Source: Polynucleobacter antarcticus
GTDB lineage: Bacteria; Pseudomonadota; Gammaproteobacteria; Burkholderiales; Burkholderiaceae
NCBI RefSeq assembly: GCF_013307245.1
Contig: NZ_CP028941.1
Location: 496,001 to 560,000, forward strand
DNA length: 64,000 nt
Direction: 5' to 3'
Shown here one piece after another: positions 48,378 through 56,553 of the stretch; within the stretch, counting starts at the first letter, position 1; every line of letters starts with the position of its first letter. The position numbers and the translations under genes are program-made. The notes below the pieces were generated by a model that saw only the letters and a program-made list of their open reading frames with translations, did no database searches and was not told the origin of the DNA.

Positions 48378-49493
48378 ATGATTTTCAAGCAAGCCCTTCG
48401 CCGCGAGCTCAGTTTTACAACTGGCGGGGTATTTTTGGTCTTAGTCACGATCATGATTACCACCCTCGTGATCCGCATTCTGGGATTTGCTGCTAACGGG
48501 GCTGTCAATCCAGAAGATGCATTGGTATTGATCGCCTTAGCTACCCTAGGTTATATGGGAGTCCTATTAACTGTCTCCCTATTTGTATCCATCCTGATTG
48601 TGCTGGTACGCTGGTACAAGGATTCTGAAATGATCGTGTGGTTTGCGAGCGGGCTTAGTATTGCCAGCTTGATTCGCCCCATCCTGTATTTTGCGACCCC
48701 CCTCATTGTCATCATTGCTTTATTGGCTTTATTCGTATGGCCATGGGCTAATCGAGAATCCACCCTTATCAGCCAACGGTTTCAGCAACGTAGTGACGTT
48801 TCGATGGTAGCAGCGGGTCAATTTAAAGAGGCTGCCAAAGCTGAGCGCGTCTTCTTCATTGAAGAGCTGGATATTGACAAAGGTGAGGTCAAAAATATCT
48901 TTGCCGCAGAAACTAAAAATGGTCGGCTCAGTGTTGCAGTAGCGTCCACTGGATTCATAAAAAACGAAGCAGGCGGTGAAAAAACAATTGTGCTCAACAA
49001 TGGCCGTCGATACGAGGGGCTTCCAAGCCAAGCTGATTTTCGTATTTTAGAATTTGATGAGTATCAGACCAAGATACAAAGAAAGACGATCTTAGATCCG
49101 GTACCGCGTGATCGTGAGAAATCTGTATTTGAGCTGATTAATGACACTAATCCAGGGTCGCAAAATGCTAACCGTGGAGAGCTACTCTGGCGTATTGGTC
49201 TACCTTTCATGGCCTTGGGGCTGGTGCTCATTGCTATTCCTCTAGCCTATGTCAATCCAAGGCTTGGTAACTACACTGCTATGTTCTATGCAGTACTCAT
49301 TTATCTCATTTACAGTAACTTACTCAATCTTACGCAAAATTTTGTTGCTCAAGGCAAGGTTGATGTCTTCATGGGAGCTTGGCCCATACATACAATTGCG
49401 TTTTTCATTGCTCTTGTGTTGATTCGTAACCGTATCAATCCATCACTAAAGTGGTGGCGCCGTCAACTTCCCGCCTTCCTCTCAAGTAAATGA
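48378..49493 (+). CDS. lptF: LPS export permease LptF
   Basis: The 371-residue inner-membrane protein of the LptB2FG exporter has an N-terminal helix set (IFKQALRRELSFTTGGVF), a periplasmic beta-jellyroll (~130-265) and C-terminal helices. It moves LPS out of the inner membrane toward LptC. lptG follows with a 4-bp overlap. The gene pair is divergent from pepA, as in most proteobacteria. Confidence 0.94.
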   Translation: MIFKQALRRELSFTTGGVFLVLVTIMITTLVIRILGFAANGAVNPEDALVLIALATLGYMGVLLTVSLFVSILIVLVRWYKDSEMIVWFASGLSIASLIRPILYFATPLIVIIALLALFVWPWANRESTLISQRFQQRSDVSMVAAGQFKEAAKAERVFFIEELDIDKGEVKNIFAAETKNGRLSVAVASTGFIKNEAGGEKTIVLNNGRRYEGLPSQADFRILEFDEYQTKIQRKTILDPVPRDREKSVFELINDTNPGSQNANRGELLWRIGLPFMALGLVLIAIPLAYVNPRLGNYTAMFYAVLIYLIYSNLLNLTQNFVAQGKVDVFMGAWPIHTIAFFIALVLIRNRINPSLKWWRRQLPAFLSSK

Positions 49494-50644
49494 AATTCTT
49501 TTTTCCTTTTATTTATGAGCGCTATTTAGCCAAGCAAATCTATGCTGCCTTTGGTTTCATTTTGTTTGCATTGGTAGCACTATTTTTATTTTTCGATACG
49601 CTTAGTGAGCTTGGATCCGTTAAGGGTCAATACACTCTGCCTCTAGCATTTCTTCATGTCTTGCTAAAGGCGCCTAGTCGGATTTCGGAGATTATTCCGA
49701 TTGCTGGATTAATTGGCAGTATTTATGTTTTTGCGATGTTAGCGAGTCAATCAGAATTTACTATTTTAAGAATTGCGGGGCTAGACATCCGGAGAGCCTT
49801 GACAACCTTAGCAAAAATTTCCTTACCCCTGATTGTCCTCACTCTCATCATGAGTGAATGGTTAGGGCCCTATACAGAAAGCCTGTCTGAAAAAATTCGC
49901 ATGAAGGCATTAGGCTCATCATTTAGCTCTCAATTTAAAACAGGTATATGGGTCAAAGATCGATTACGCGATGAAGATGGTAGTGGCCCCATTCGACCTG
50001 GAGTGCGCTATGTCAACGTTGGCAAAATTGAGCAGGATAATGAAATCAAAAGTATTCGGATGTATGAGTTTGATGATGCCTATCGGCTGCTCTCTATTCG
50101 CAGCGCTGTATCGGGGCGATTTGATCGCAGCGGCACCTGGATTTTGGATGAGGTGACAGAAACACGCTTTAAAGAAACAAAACAATCCGATCCACTCAAT
50201 CCCGTGTATTCAGCAAACACCTTGCAATATCCAAGCATCAGCCTTAACTCCGAAGTGACGCCACAGATTTTAGGCGTCCTCTTAGTAAGCCCTGAAAAGA
50301 TGTCAATCTTTAGTTTGGGTCGTTTTATCACTCATCTTCAAGGCAACAAACAAGATACTCAAAGGCACTCCATCGCCTTTTGGAAGAAAGTCATTTACCC
50401 CTTCACTATTTTTGTGATGCTCACCTTAGCCCTTCCCTTTGCTTATCTAAAAGTGCGGGCAGGCAGCGTTGGCATCAAAGTTTTTGGCGGAATTATGCTA
50501 GGTATGAGCTTTCAGCTCTTCAATTCGCTTTTCTCAAATGTAGGATTGCTAGGTTCATGGCCTACCTTACTAACAGCCCTGATTCCGCCAATGACTTACT
50601 TTATCTTGGCTATTGTTGGACTGCGCTGGGTATCTAAAGCTTAA
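49490..50644 (+). CDS. lptG: LPS export permease LptG
   Basis: The 384-residue partner of LptF has the same layout: N-terminal helices (FPFIYERYLAKQIYAAFGF), a central periplasmic domain and C-terminal helices. The YERYLAKQI start and AFPFAYLKVRAGS-like LPFAYLKVRAGSVG segment are family features. It overlaps lptF by 4 bp, giving coupled translation. Confidence 0.94.
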   Translation: MKFFFPFIYERYLAKQIYAAFGFILFALVALFLFFDTLSELGSVKGQYTLPLAFLHVLLKAPSRISEIIPIAGLIGSIYVFAMLASQSEFTILRIAGLDIRRALTTLAKISLPLIVLTLIMSEWLGPYTESLSEKIRMKALGSSFSSQFKTGIWVKDRLRDEDGSGPIRPGVRYVNVGKIEQDNEIKSIRMYEFDDAYRLLSIRSAVSGRFDRSGTWILDEVTETRFKETKQSDPLNPVYSANTLQYPSISLNSEVTPQILGVLLVSPEKMSIFSLGRFITHLQGNKQDTQRHSIAFWKKVIYPFTIFVMLTLALPFAYLKVRAGSVGIKVFGGIMLGMSFQLFNSLFSNVGLLGSWPTLLTALIPPMTYFILAIVGLRWVSKA

Positions 50645-50673
50645 TACCAAAAAATCATATAAAATTTTATTTA

Positions 50674-50691
50674 TATATCTTTAGCGATATA
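50674..50691 (+). promoter_or_regulatory. Inverted repeat before the CysB-like gene
   Basis: TATATC-TTTAGC-GATATA lies 15 bp before the start of the LysR-type gene in an A/T-rich promoter region. A LysR regulator might bind it to control its own gene. The A/T composition makes a chance palindrome possible. Confidence 0.3.
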
Positions 50692-50706
50692 AAGAATGGA
50701 ATGTAT

Positions 50707-51648
50707 ATGAACTTGCATCAATTTCGGTTTGTCCGTGAAGCAGTCAGACAGAACTTTAATCTGACAAGCGCTGCTAAAGCCCTTTTTACCTCTCAGCCCG
50801 GAGTTTCAAAAGCCATTATTGAGCTTGAAGATGAGCTGGGGGTAGAGATCTTTCGTCGTCATGGAAAGCGCATCCGCTCTCTGACCGAGCCTGGTAAACG
50901 CATTCTTGCATCAATTGAGCGTATTTTGGATGAAGTAGAAACCCTGCGGCGCGTGGGCAAAGATTTTGCTAATCAAGATCAAGGTAATTTTGTGATTGCT
51001 ACCACCCATACACAAGCGCGATATGCGCTCCCAAAAGTCCTTACAGAATTTACCAAACGTTTTCCTAAAGTACGCGTGAGTATTCAGCAAGGAAACCCAG
51101 GCCAAATCGCTGAGCTCCTCATTCATGATCGTGCAGACATTGCGATTGCGACTGAGGGAATTGCCAATACCCCTGGTGTCTTAGCTCTACCTGGCTATCA
51201 ATGGCAGCACGTAGTGATGATTCCACTGAGTCATCCCCTACTTAATCAAGCGGCTATTTCGCTTGAAGAACTCGCCAAATACCCGCTGATCACTTATGAC
51301 AAGGCCTTCGCTGGTCGTAGCAAAATTGATGCTGCTTTTGCACAGCGCAACTTAAGCCCAGATATTATTTTGGAAGCCATTGATGCCGATGTCATTAAAA
51401 CCTATGTAGAAACCGGTATGGGTGTTGGAATTGTGGCCGGCTTAGCTTATGACGCCGACAGGGATCGTAATTTGCGCGTGATTCCAGTGGGGCACCTATT
51501 TGGTAACAATGTGACACACCTAGGCGTAAAACAAGGTGCTTATTTACGTTCTTTTGTTTACACCTTTATTGAACTGTTCTCACCTACGCTGACTAAGAAA
51601 ATTGTCGAACAAGCCATGAGTAACAACTCTGATACTTACGAAATTTAA
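50707..51648 (+). CDS. cysB: CysB-like LysR-family transcriptional regulator
   Basis: An HTH at residues ~18-40 (LTSAAKALFTSQPGVSKAI) plus a long linker helix and a C-terminal sensor domain (NFVIATTHTQARYALP, IATEGIANTPGVLALP). The overall form MNLHQFRFVREAVRQNFNLT is that of CysB, which activates sulfate assimilation on binding N-acetylserine. The frame also begins at 50701; ATG 50707 matches the family. No cys genes are adjacent, so the symbol rests on sequence likeness. Confidence 0.85.
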   Translation: MNLHQFRFVREAVRQNFNLTSAAKALFTSQPGVSKAIIELEDELGVEIFRRHGKRIRSLTEPGKRILASIERILDEVETLRRVGKDFANQDQGNFVIATTHTQARYALPKVLTEFTKRFPKVRVSIQQGNPGQIAELLIHDRADIAIATEGIANTPGVLALPGYQWQHVVMIPLSHPLLNQAAISLEELAKYPLITYDKAFAGRSKIDAAFAQRNLSPDIILEAIDADVIKTYVETGMGVGIVAGLAYDADRDRNLRVIPVGHLFGNNVTHLGVKQGAYLRSFVYTFIELFSPTLTKKIVEQAMSNNSDTYEI

Positions 51649-51657
51649 CCCATCATC

Positions 51658-51981
51658 TCAAGAGCTAATTTTCAAGAGTACGACGCCCAAGAGAATGCAA
51701 GCAATTCCGAGCCATCTCAGCGGAATATTCGGATCACCGAATATGAGAACCCCGATCACAAAAGTGCCGACAGCACCGATGGATGTCCAGATAGCATAGG
51801 CTGTACCAATCGGAATTTCTTTTAGTGAGTACCAAAGTAAGAACCCACTCAAGCTCATACTGAGTACAGCGATCACAATTCCAGTGAATTTCAGATTGGG
51901 AAGATCGGCTATTTTCAAGCCAACGGCCCAGCCCATCTCACACAGGCCAGCTAGAAAAAGAGAAATCCAATAAATACTCAA
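51658..51981 (-). CDS. SMR-family exporter (SugE/Gdx-like)
   Basis: A 107-residue, four-helix small multidrug resistance protein. IYWISLFLAGLCEMGWAVGLK carries the essential Glu of helix 1, and IPIGTAYAIWTSIGAVGT resembles SugE/Gdx guanidinium exporters (the GTAYAVWTGIGAVG motif). The frame begins with a TTG at 52008, but the TTG at 51979-51981 gives the family length and follows GGGCGGGG. A guanidine riboswitch was not seen upstream. Confidence 0.85.
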   Translation of the reverse strand: MSIYWISLFLAGLCEMGWAVGLKIADLPNLKFTGIVIAVLSMSLSGFLLWYSLKEIPIGTAYAIWTSIGAVGTFVIGVLIFGDPNIPLRWLGIACILLGVVLLKISS

Positions 51982-52084
51982 CTCACCCCGCCCAATTAAA
52001 GAAAACAATAAAAAGAGTGTAGCCGTCCACAGAAATACTAGGCAACGGTATTGAAGGCTAAGAGATAATTAACTATAGGGAAGA

Positions 52085-52169
52085 TGGTGCCCCGGGGCGG
52101 ACTTGAACCGCCACGCCTTGCGGCACCGGATTTTGAGTCCGGCACGTCTACCAATTCCATCACCGGGGC
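52085..52169 (-). tRNA. tRNA-Leu(CAA), copy 1
   Basis: On the minus strand the 85-nt sequence starts GCCCCGGTGATGGAATTGG, folds with a 7-bp acceptor stem (GCCCCGG/CCGGGGC), anticodon loop CTCAAAA (anticodon CAA, reads UUG), a long variable arm and encoded CCA. It is identical to copy 2 at 56328-56412. Upstream of copy 1 the homology to copy 2 ends after about 30 nt, at a purD fragment, so part of its native promoter may be lost. Confidence 0.95.
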
Positions 52170-52181
52170 AGGTGTTTGCAG
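52085..52181. repeat. Left 97-bp direct repeat (tRNA-Leu copy plus 12 bp upstream)
   Basis: This segment is identical to 56328-56424 over 97 bp. The similarity continues imperfectly for about 19 more bases (ending in ATTGAAGC in both). The repeats bracket the 4.1-kb island. Confidence 0.95.
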
Positions 52182-52202
52182 TGGAGAAATGAATTGAAGC
52201 TT

Positions 52203-52268
52203 ATCGTGCTAGTGGACGGTAAGCATGTTTTAGCCTTAGCGACCAGCCAAGATCACAAACGCCTACTT
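52203..52268 (+). pseudogene. Fragment of a divergent purD (22 codons)
   Basis: Read from 52203 the codons give I V L V D G K H V L A L A T S Q D H K R L L, matching residues of the intact purD encoded at 57922-57987 in 21 of 22 positions. At the DNA level only 46 of 66 bases agree, because 19 of 22 codons differ and almost always in the third base. The matching sequence starts and stops abruptly. GAAGC just upstream (52196-52200) is shared by the tRNA flank and by purD, suggesting a join at short homology. Confidence 0.85.
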
Positions 52269-52361
52269 ATAAAATCTAAGTCACTGAGCAAGCAGACTAG
52301 TTTGTGCTAATCTTTGCTAAGTTAGTTTATGTACTTTTTTCAACAAACAATTGAGTTTTTT

Positions 52362-53339
52362 ATGAAAAATTATCTGATATCAATATTAAAAAAATGTGCA
52401 GTTCTTCTGATGTTGGCCAGCTCAGGCTTTGGCTTTGCACAGACCGCTTACCCAAATAAGCCTATTAAGCTTGTTGTACCATTTCCACCAGGCGGACTAA
52501 TTGATAACGTTGCCCGCCTCATTACCCCCGCACTTTCTACCGATCTTGGGCAAGCTATTGTTGTAGAAAACAAACCCGGAGCAGGAGGTAATCTGGGCGC
52601 CGCTGAGGTTGCAAAAGCAAATCCAGACGGATATACACTTCTAATGGCCTCTCCACCACTTTCAATCAGTCCTGCAATTTACAAGACTCTTCCTTACAGT
52701 CCCAGCAGCATTGAGCCAATTGCTATTTTTGGACAGCTACCCAATGTACTTTTAGTTAACCCTGACTCCGGGATTAATTCAGTAGCCGAGCTAGTAAAGC
52801 GTGCAAAAGAGTCCCCGGGTAAGATGAACTATGGCTCCAATGGGAACGGCACCTCACTCAACTTGAGCGCCGAGATGCTAAAAAGTCAGGCCGAAATCTA
52901 TGTAGTTCATATTCCCTATAGAGGCTCATCCCTAGCAAACGTAGCACTAGTATCTAAAGATATCGACTTTATGTTTGATAATCTCCCGCCAGCGCTTGGC
53001 TTAATTAAGAGTGGGAAATTGAAGGCACTTGCTGTGACTAGCACTACTAGAAATCCTGCGCTCCCCCAAGTTCCAACAATGCAGGAAGCAGGCTTTCCTA
53101 ACTTTCAGGTGTCAGCCTACTTTGGAATTGCTGCACCCAAAGGCTTGCCGCCAGACATTGCTATGAAATTACAAAATAGTATTCAAAAGACCGTATCTCA
53201 AAAGAACGTGGCTGAGTCACTCTCCAGGCTTGGGGCTACAGTAGATTTTATGAATGCAAGCAAGTCGGCTGAATTTATTAAGGCCGATGCACTAAGGTGG
53301 AAAAAGGTGGTTGATTACGCCAAAATTGAACTAGATTAA
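52362..53339 (+). CDS. Bug/TctC solute receptor of the island
   Basis: A periplasmic receptor of about 325 residues with a signal peptide (LISILKKCAVLLMLASSGFGFAQ in pieces) and the Bug motifs YPNKPIKLVVPFPPGGLIDN and ENKPGAGGNLGAAEVA. The ATG at 52362 (MKNYLISILKK) is preferred over the frame start at 52329 since it starts a proper signal peptide. Given the neighbouring otnC-otnK-ltnD, it may bind a four-carbon sugar acid. The gene is convergent with them. Confidence 0.85.
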   Translation: MKNYLISILKKCAVLLMLASSGFGFAQTAYPNKPIKLVVPFPPGGLIDNVARLITPALSTDLGQAIVVENKPGAGGNLGAAEVAKANPDGYTLLMASPPLSISPAIYKTLPYSPSSIEPIAIFGQLPNVLLVNPDSGINSVAELVKRAKESPGKMNYGSNGNGTSLNLSAEMLKSQAEIYVVHIPYRGSSLANVALVSKDIDFMFDNLPPALGLIKSGKLKALAVTSTTRNPALPQVPTMQEAGFPNFQVSAYFGIAAPKGLPPDIAMKLQNSIQKTVSQKNVAESLSRLGATVDFMNASKSAEFIKADALRWKKVVDYAKIELD

Positions 53340-53358
53340 TTTAATCAACATTCAGCAA

Positions 53359-54054
53359 TTACCAGCGGACTGCAAATGCAGTCCGTAATTCATTTAACTG
53401 AACATCGGTGAGAGGCTTTATCGGGGCATTTTTGAGATAAAAAATTTTTGCTGTTTCTTCCAACTCTTCCAAAGTAGCCATTGCTGAGCTAGGTGAATTA
53501 TTCCATGCATATGGCCCTAAGCGTGACAGCATACAAGCACGCAGAGGCGTTCCAGCCACCCCATACATCTCAATTGCCCTCTCTATGAATTCAATCGTTT
53601 TTACAGAACCAGGACTAGCGTAAGGAATAGTAGGTACATGTCCTACCTTCATTACAAAATATGGTGTGATTGCGGGCAATAGCTCGGGAAAAATCTCATC
53701 TCTTTTTGCATCATTGGGCTCCAGCGTCAAAGTGACACAGTGCGAACTATGCGTATGAATAATGCAAGATGTATCTGGATCAAATTGGCTTGCTTTGCTG
53801 TAAATGGCAGCATGCAAAGCCATTGTCTTGCTGGCCTTGTCACCGCTGAGCTGCCGCCCATGAATATCAATCTTAGCCAATCGATCGGGGTCAAGGAATC
53901 CCAGGCAGGCATCTGTGGGAGTAATTAAAAAACCATCCTTAATACGAACGCTAATATTACCTGCAGTTGCATGAACGTAGGAGCGATCAAACAAACTTTT
54001 TCCAACCCTACAAATCTCTTCTCTTGCTAATTGCTCAATCATCATTCTTCTCAC
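53359..54054 (-). CDS. otnC: Class II aldolase-family 3-oxo-tetronate 4-phosphate decarboxylase (OtnC-like)
   Basis: A 231-residue class II aldolase/adducin-domain protein. GNISVRIKDGFLITPTD and the zinc-site HTHSSHCVTLT are the family motifs, with further His ligands lower down. In known clusters OtnC converts 3-oxo-tetronate 4-phosphate to DHAP and CO2. The frame starts with GTG (54052-54054), overlapping the otnK stop as GTGA; ATGs at 54045 and 54042 also fit (MIEQLAREEICRVG is nearer the usual start). Confidence 0.8.
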   Translation of the reverse strand: MRRMMIEQLAREEICRVGKSLFDRSYVHATAGNISVRIKDGFLITPTDACLGFLDPDRLAKIDIHGRQLSGDKASKTMALHAAIYSKASQFDPDTSCIIHTHSSHCVTLTLEPNDAKRDEIFPELLPAITPYFVMKVGHVPTIPYASPGSVKTIEFIERAIEMYGVAGTPLRACMLSRLGPYAWNNSPSSAMATLEELEETAKIFYLKNAPIKPLTDVQLNELRTAFAVRW

Positions 54055-55313
54055 AGTTTTGAGAAAGCATTTGTGAAAAAATCAGGCGCTCCAAAATTTC
54101 CAGACTTTAAAGCAAGATGTAGAGGCCTACCCTGAACCAAAGCGTAACACCAGGGTACACCTGGGTCAATTTGCTGACCGATCTGCATTTGATCGATACC
54201 CAAAGCCTTCACACATGCGCCAGAAGTTTCTCCGCCAGCAACCAATAGCTGACCAACTCCAAGGGTAATGAGACCTTTGGCGACTAATCCTAAAAGGTTT
54301 TCTATAGCGCTACCAGCAGCCTGAACTCCAAGCTGTGATTGCACTTCCTTAACTTGCTCAGGACTTGCTGATGAGTAAACCAAAACGGGGCCAAGCAAGA
54401 GTTGGGGTTTTGCCCACATCAAGATCTCTTCCAGTAATTGCTCTTCAGATTCCTCACTTAATTCAAGTGGATTCACAACATATGCTGCACCACCCAAACT
54501 TTTAAAGCTTTCAACCTGGAGATTGGTGGCCTGAGAACAACTACCCGAGACAATTGCTTGAAATCCCTTAGCGGGCGGAAGTTTGCTGGATGCCGGATGC
54601 GGATGCAAACCAAAGTTAGCAGGAAGTCCAATTGCAATGCCAGAGCCCCCAGTAATCAAAGGGTGGTCTTTTAATGCGGGTGCAATCCGATACAAGTCAT
54701 CATTAGTTACAGCATCAACAATCGCAATTTTGATGTTGGATGCTTTTAAGTGGGCAATCTTAGAAGAGATTGCATCGGTACCAGCAAGAATGTCTTGATA
54801 CTCAATTAATCCTACATGATGTTGACATTGAACCTGCATAACCCTAACTAAATTGGCATCAGTCATCGGAGTTAAGGGGTGGTCACGCATCCCAGATTCA
54901 CTTAACAGCTGATCACCAACAAATAAATAACCTTTATATACACACCGCCCATTATCTGGAAAGGCTGGAGTCGCAATAGTAAAGTCTACCCCCAAGGCTG
55001 CCATCAGCGCCTCCGTTACAGGACCAATATTTCCTCTAGGGGTGCTGTCAAATGTAGAACAGTACTTAAAGAAGATCTGCTGTGCTCCTTGATCAAGAAG
55101 GTACTCCAACGCTTCCAATGACTGAGCTACTGCATCCTCAGGTTCAAGGTTTCTGGACTTGAGCGCTACCACTACTGCATCTAACTCGGTATTAAAGGGG
55201 TGTTGCGGAATACCTATTGTTTGAGCAACGCGCATTCCATTGCGAACCAGGTTATTCGCCAGATCGGTGGCGCCTGTAAAGTCATCCGCAATGCAACCCA
55301 AAAGAATACTCAC
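54051..55313 (-). CDS. otnK: Four-carbon acid sugar kinase (OtnK-like, DUF1537)
   Basis: A 420-residue kinase with the N-terminal ADDFTGATDLANNLVRNGM (residues 9-27) and the C-terminal ATP-site part LLVAGGETSGACVKALG. OtnK phosphorylates 3-oxo-tetronate at C4. It overlaps ltnD and otnC by 4 bp each, so the three genes form one coupled unit. Confidence 0.85.
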   Translation of the reverse strand: MSILLGCIADDFTGATDLANNLVRNGMRVAQTIGIPQHPFNTELDAVVVALKSRNLEPEDAVAQSLEALEYLLDQGAQQIFFKYCSTFDSTPRGNIGPVTEALMAALGVDFTIATPAFPDNGRCVYKGYLFVGDQLLSESGMRDHPLTPMTDANLVRVMQVQCQHHVGLIEYQDILAGTDAISSKIAHLKASNIKIAIVDAVTNDDLYRIAPALKDHPLITGGSGIAIGLPANFGLHPHPASSKLPPAKGFQAIVSGSCSQATNLQVESFKSLGGAAYVVNPLELSEESEEQLLEEILMWAKPQLLLGPVLVYSSASPEQVKEVQSQLGVQAAGSAIENLLGLVAKGLITLGVGQLLVAGGETSGACVKALGIDQMQIGQQIDPGVPWCYALVQGRPLHLALKSGNFGAPDFFTNAFSKL

Positions 55314-56209
55314 TTTGCAGCTTTCGGCAATTCGATACCCGGGAAAATTTTAATTACAGCGCTGTCGTCTTCCTTGGCAAAACCAGCGGTAGATGCTTGC
55401 ATAAACATTTGATGCGCAGTAGATGAAAGAGGCAACGGGAATTTACTTGCACGAGCCATATCTAGAACTATCCCCAAGTCCTTAACGAATATGTCTACTG
55501 CTGATAAAGGCTCGTAATTAGCGGCAAGTACATGTGCCATTCGGTTCTCAAACATCCAACTATTACCGGCACTATGGGTAATGACCTCGTAAAGCGCGCT
55601 TGCATCCACACCCTCCCTCAAACCAAGCGCCATTGCTTCCGCAGCAGCTGCAATGTGGACTCCAGCAAGAAGCTGATTAATGACCTTGACCTTGCTACCG
55701 ATGCCCGCCTTATCACCCAAACGATAAACAGTGCCTGATATCGAATCCAGAATGGGATTAACCCGCTCATATGCAGCAGCACAAGCCGAAGTCATCATTG
55801 TCATCTCACCAGAGGCGGCTTTAGCTGCTCCGCCAGATATAGGAGCGTCTACATAAAGAATATCTTTTTCAGCGAGGCGGGACTCAAATTCAATCGAAAT
55901 ATTGGGGTCAACGGTAGAGCACATCACGAAAACACTTTGAGGCTTTAGCGAATCTATCAAGCCAGGACTGGTTGGAGAACCAAACAATACCTCTTCGGTC
56001 TGAGCAGCATTCACAACGACTGAGATAACTACATCACAGATTGAACCAAGCTCTCTTATAGATTCACAGGCCGTACCACCAGCTACACAAAACTGACGAG
56101 CATGCTCCAAACGCACATCAAATACGTATAGATCAAAACCTGCCCTTCGGAGGGATGCAGCCATCCCGGAACCCATTGCACCTAGGCCAATTAATCCTAC
56201 TTTTTTCAT
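55310..56209 (-). CDS. ltnD: 3-hydroxyisobutyrate-dehydrogenase-family oxidoreductase (LtnD-like)
   Basis: The 299-residue protein has the NAD-binding GLGAMGSGM at 8-16, the substrate motif DAPISGGAAKAASGEMT and a conserved lysine in GSKVKVINQLLAGVH. In clusters with otnK and otnC it is typically L-threonate (or D-erythronate) 2-dehydrogenase. It is the first gene of the three, overlapping otnK by 4 bp. The isomerase OtnI expected in such a pathway is not present in this cluster. Confidence 0.8.
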   Translation of the reverse strand: MKKVGLIGLGAMGSGMAASLRRAGFDLYVFDVRLEHARQFCVAGGTACESIRELGSICDVVISVVVNAAQTEEVLFGSPTSPGLIDSLKPQSVFVMCSTVDPNISIEFESRLAEKDILYVDAPISGGAAKAASGEMTMMTSACAAAYERVNPILDSISGTVYRLGDKAGIGSKVKVINQLLAGVHIAAAAEAMALGLREGVDASALYEVITHSAGNSWMFENRMAHVLAANYEPLSAVDIFVKDLGIVLDMARASKFPLPLSSTAHQMFMQASTAGFAKEDDSAVIKIFPGIELPKAAK

Positions 56210-56246
56210 TATTTGATCTCGTTTGGTTTACTTTTTGTGCTTGCTA

Positions 56247-56282
56247 ACAGCTTTTAATGGCAACAATCATAGCAAAAGCTGT
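56247..56282 (-). promoter_or_regulatory. Inverted repeat upstream of ltnD
   Basis: ACAGCTTTT (56247-56255) and AAAAGCTGT (56274-56282) form a 9-bp perfect inverted repeat with an 18-nt spacer, about 40-70 bp before the ltnD start. No regulator gene lies within the island, so any factor binding it would be encoded elsewhere. It could also act as a terminator-like structure for the tRNA transcript. Confidence 0.4.
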
Positions 56283-56327
56283 CGAAGCACCCAGTTGGTA
56301 AATGCTTGCAAATAGTATGAAGGGGGG

Positions 56328-56412
56328 TGGTGCCCCGGGGCGGACTTGAACCGCCACGCCTTGCGGCACCGGATTTTGAGTCCGGCACGTCTACCAATTC
56401 CATCACCGGGGC
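56328..56412 (-). tRNA. tRNA-Leu(CAA), copy 2
   Basis: Identical to copy 1 (85 nt with CCA, anticodon CAA, acceptor stem GCCCCGG/CCGGGGC, long variable arm). It lies at the right end of the island next to yebC, the likely original place. Its upstream sequence reads through to the yebC promoter region. Confidence 0.95.
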
Positions 56413-56424
56413 AGGTGTTTGCAG
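56328..56424. repeat. Right 97-bp direct repeat
   Basis: Exact copy of 52085-52181, covering tRNA-Leu copy 2 and 12 bp upstream of it. No integrase gene or target-site motif was found in the segment between the two repeats. Confidence 0.95.
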
Positions 56425-56553
56425 AGGAAAAACTGCATTGAAGCAAACTTCGAAGTCAGAGTGTAACAAAAAAGTGTGGTGAAGGCCGTTATTGAACAGA
56501 GAAGCCCTTAAAATGTGGACTTCAAGCCAAATTATTCAAAAGGACTTACCCGT

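Noticed and set aside
52009..52084. Guanidine riboswitch before the SMR gene
   Set aside because: The region lacks the conserved ACGR-type hairpins or the long guanidine-I core; nothing convincing was seen.
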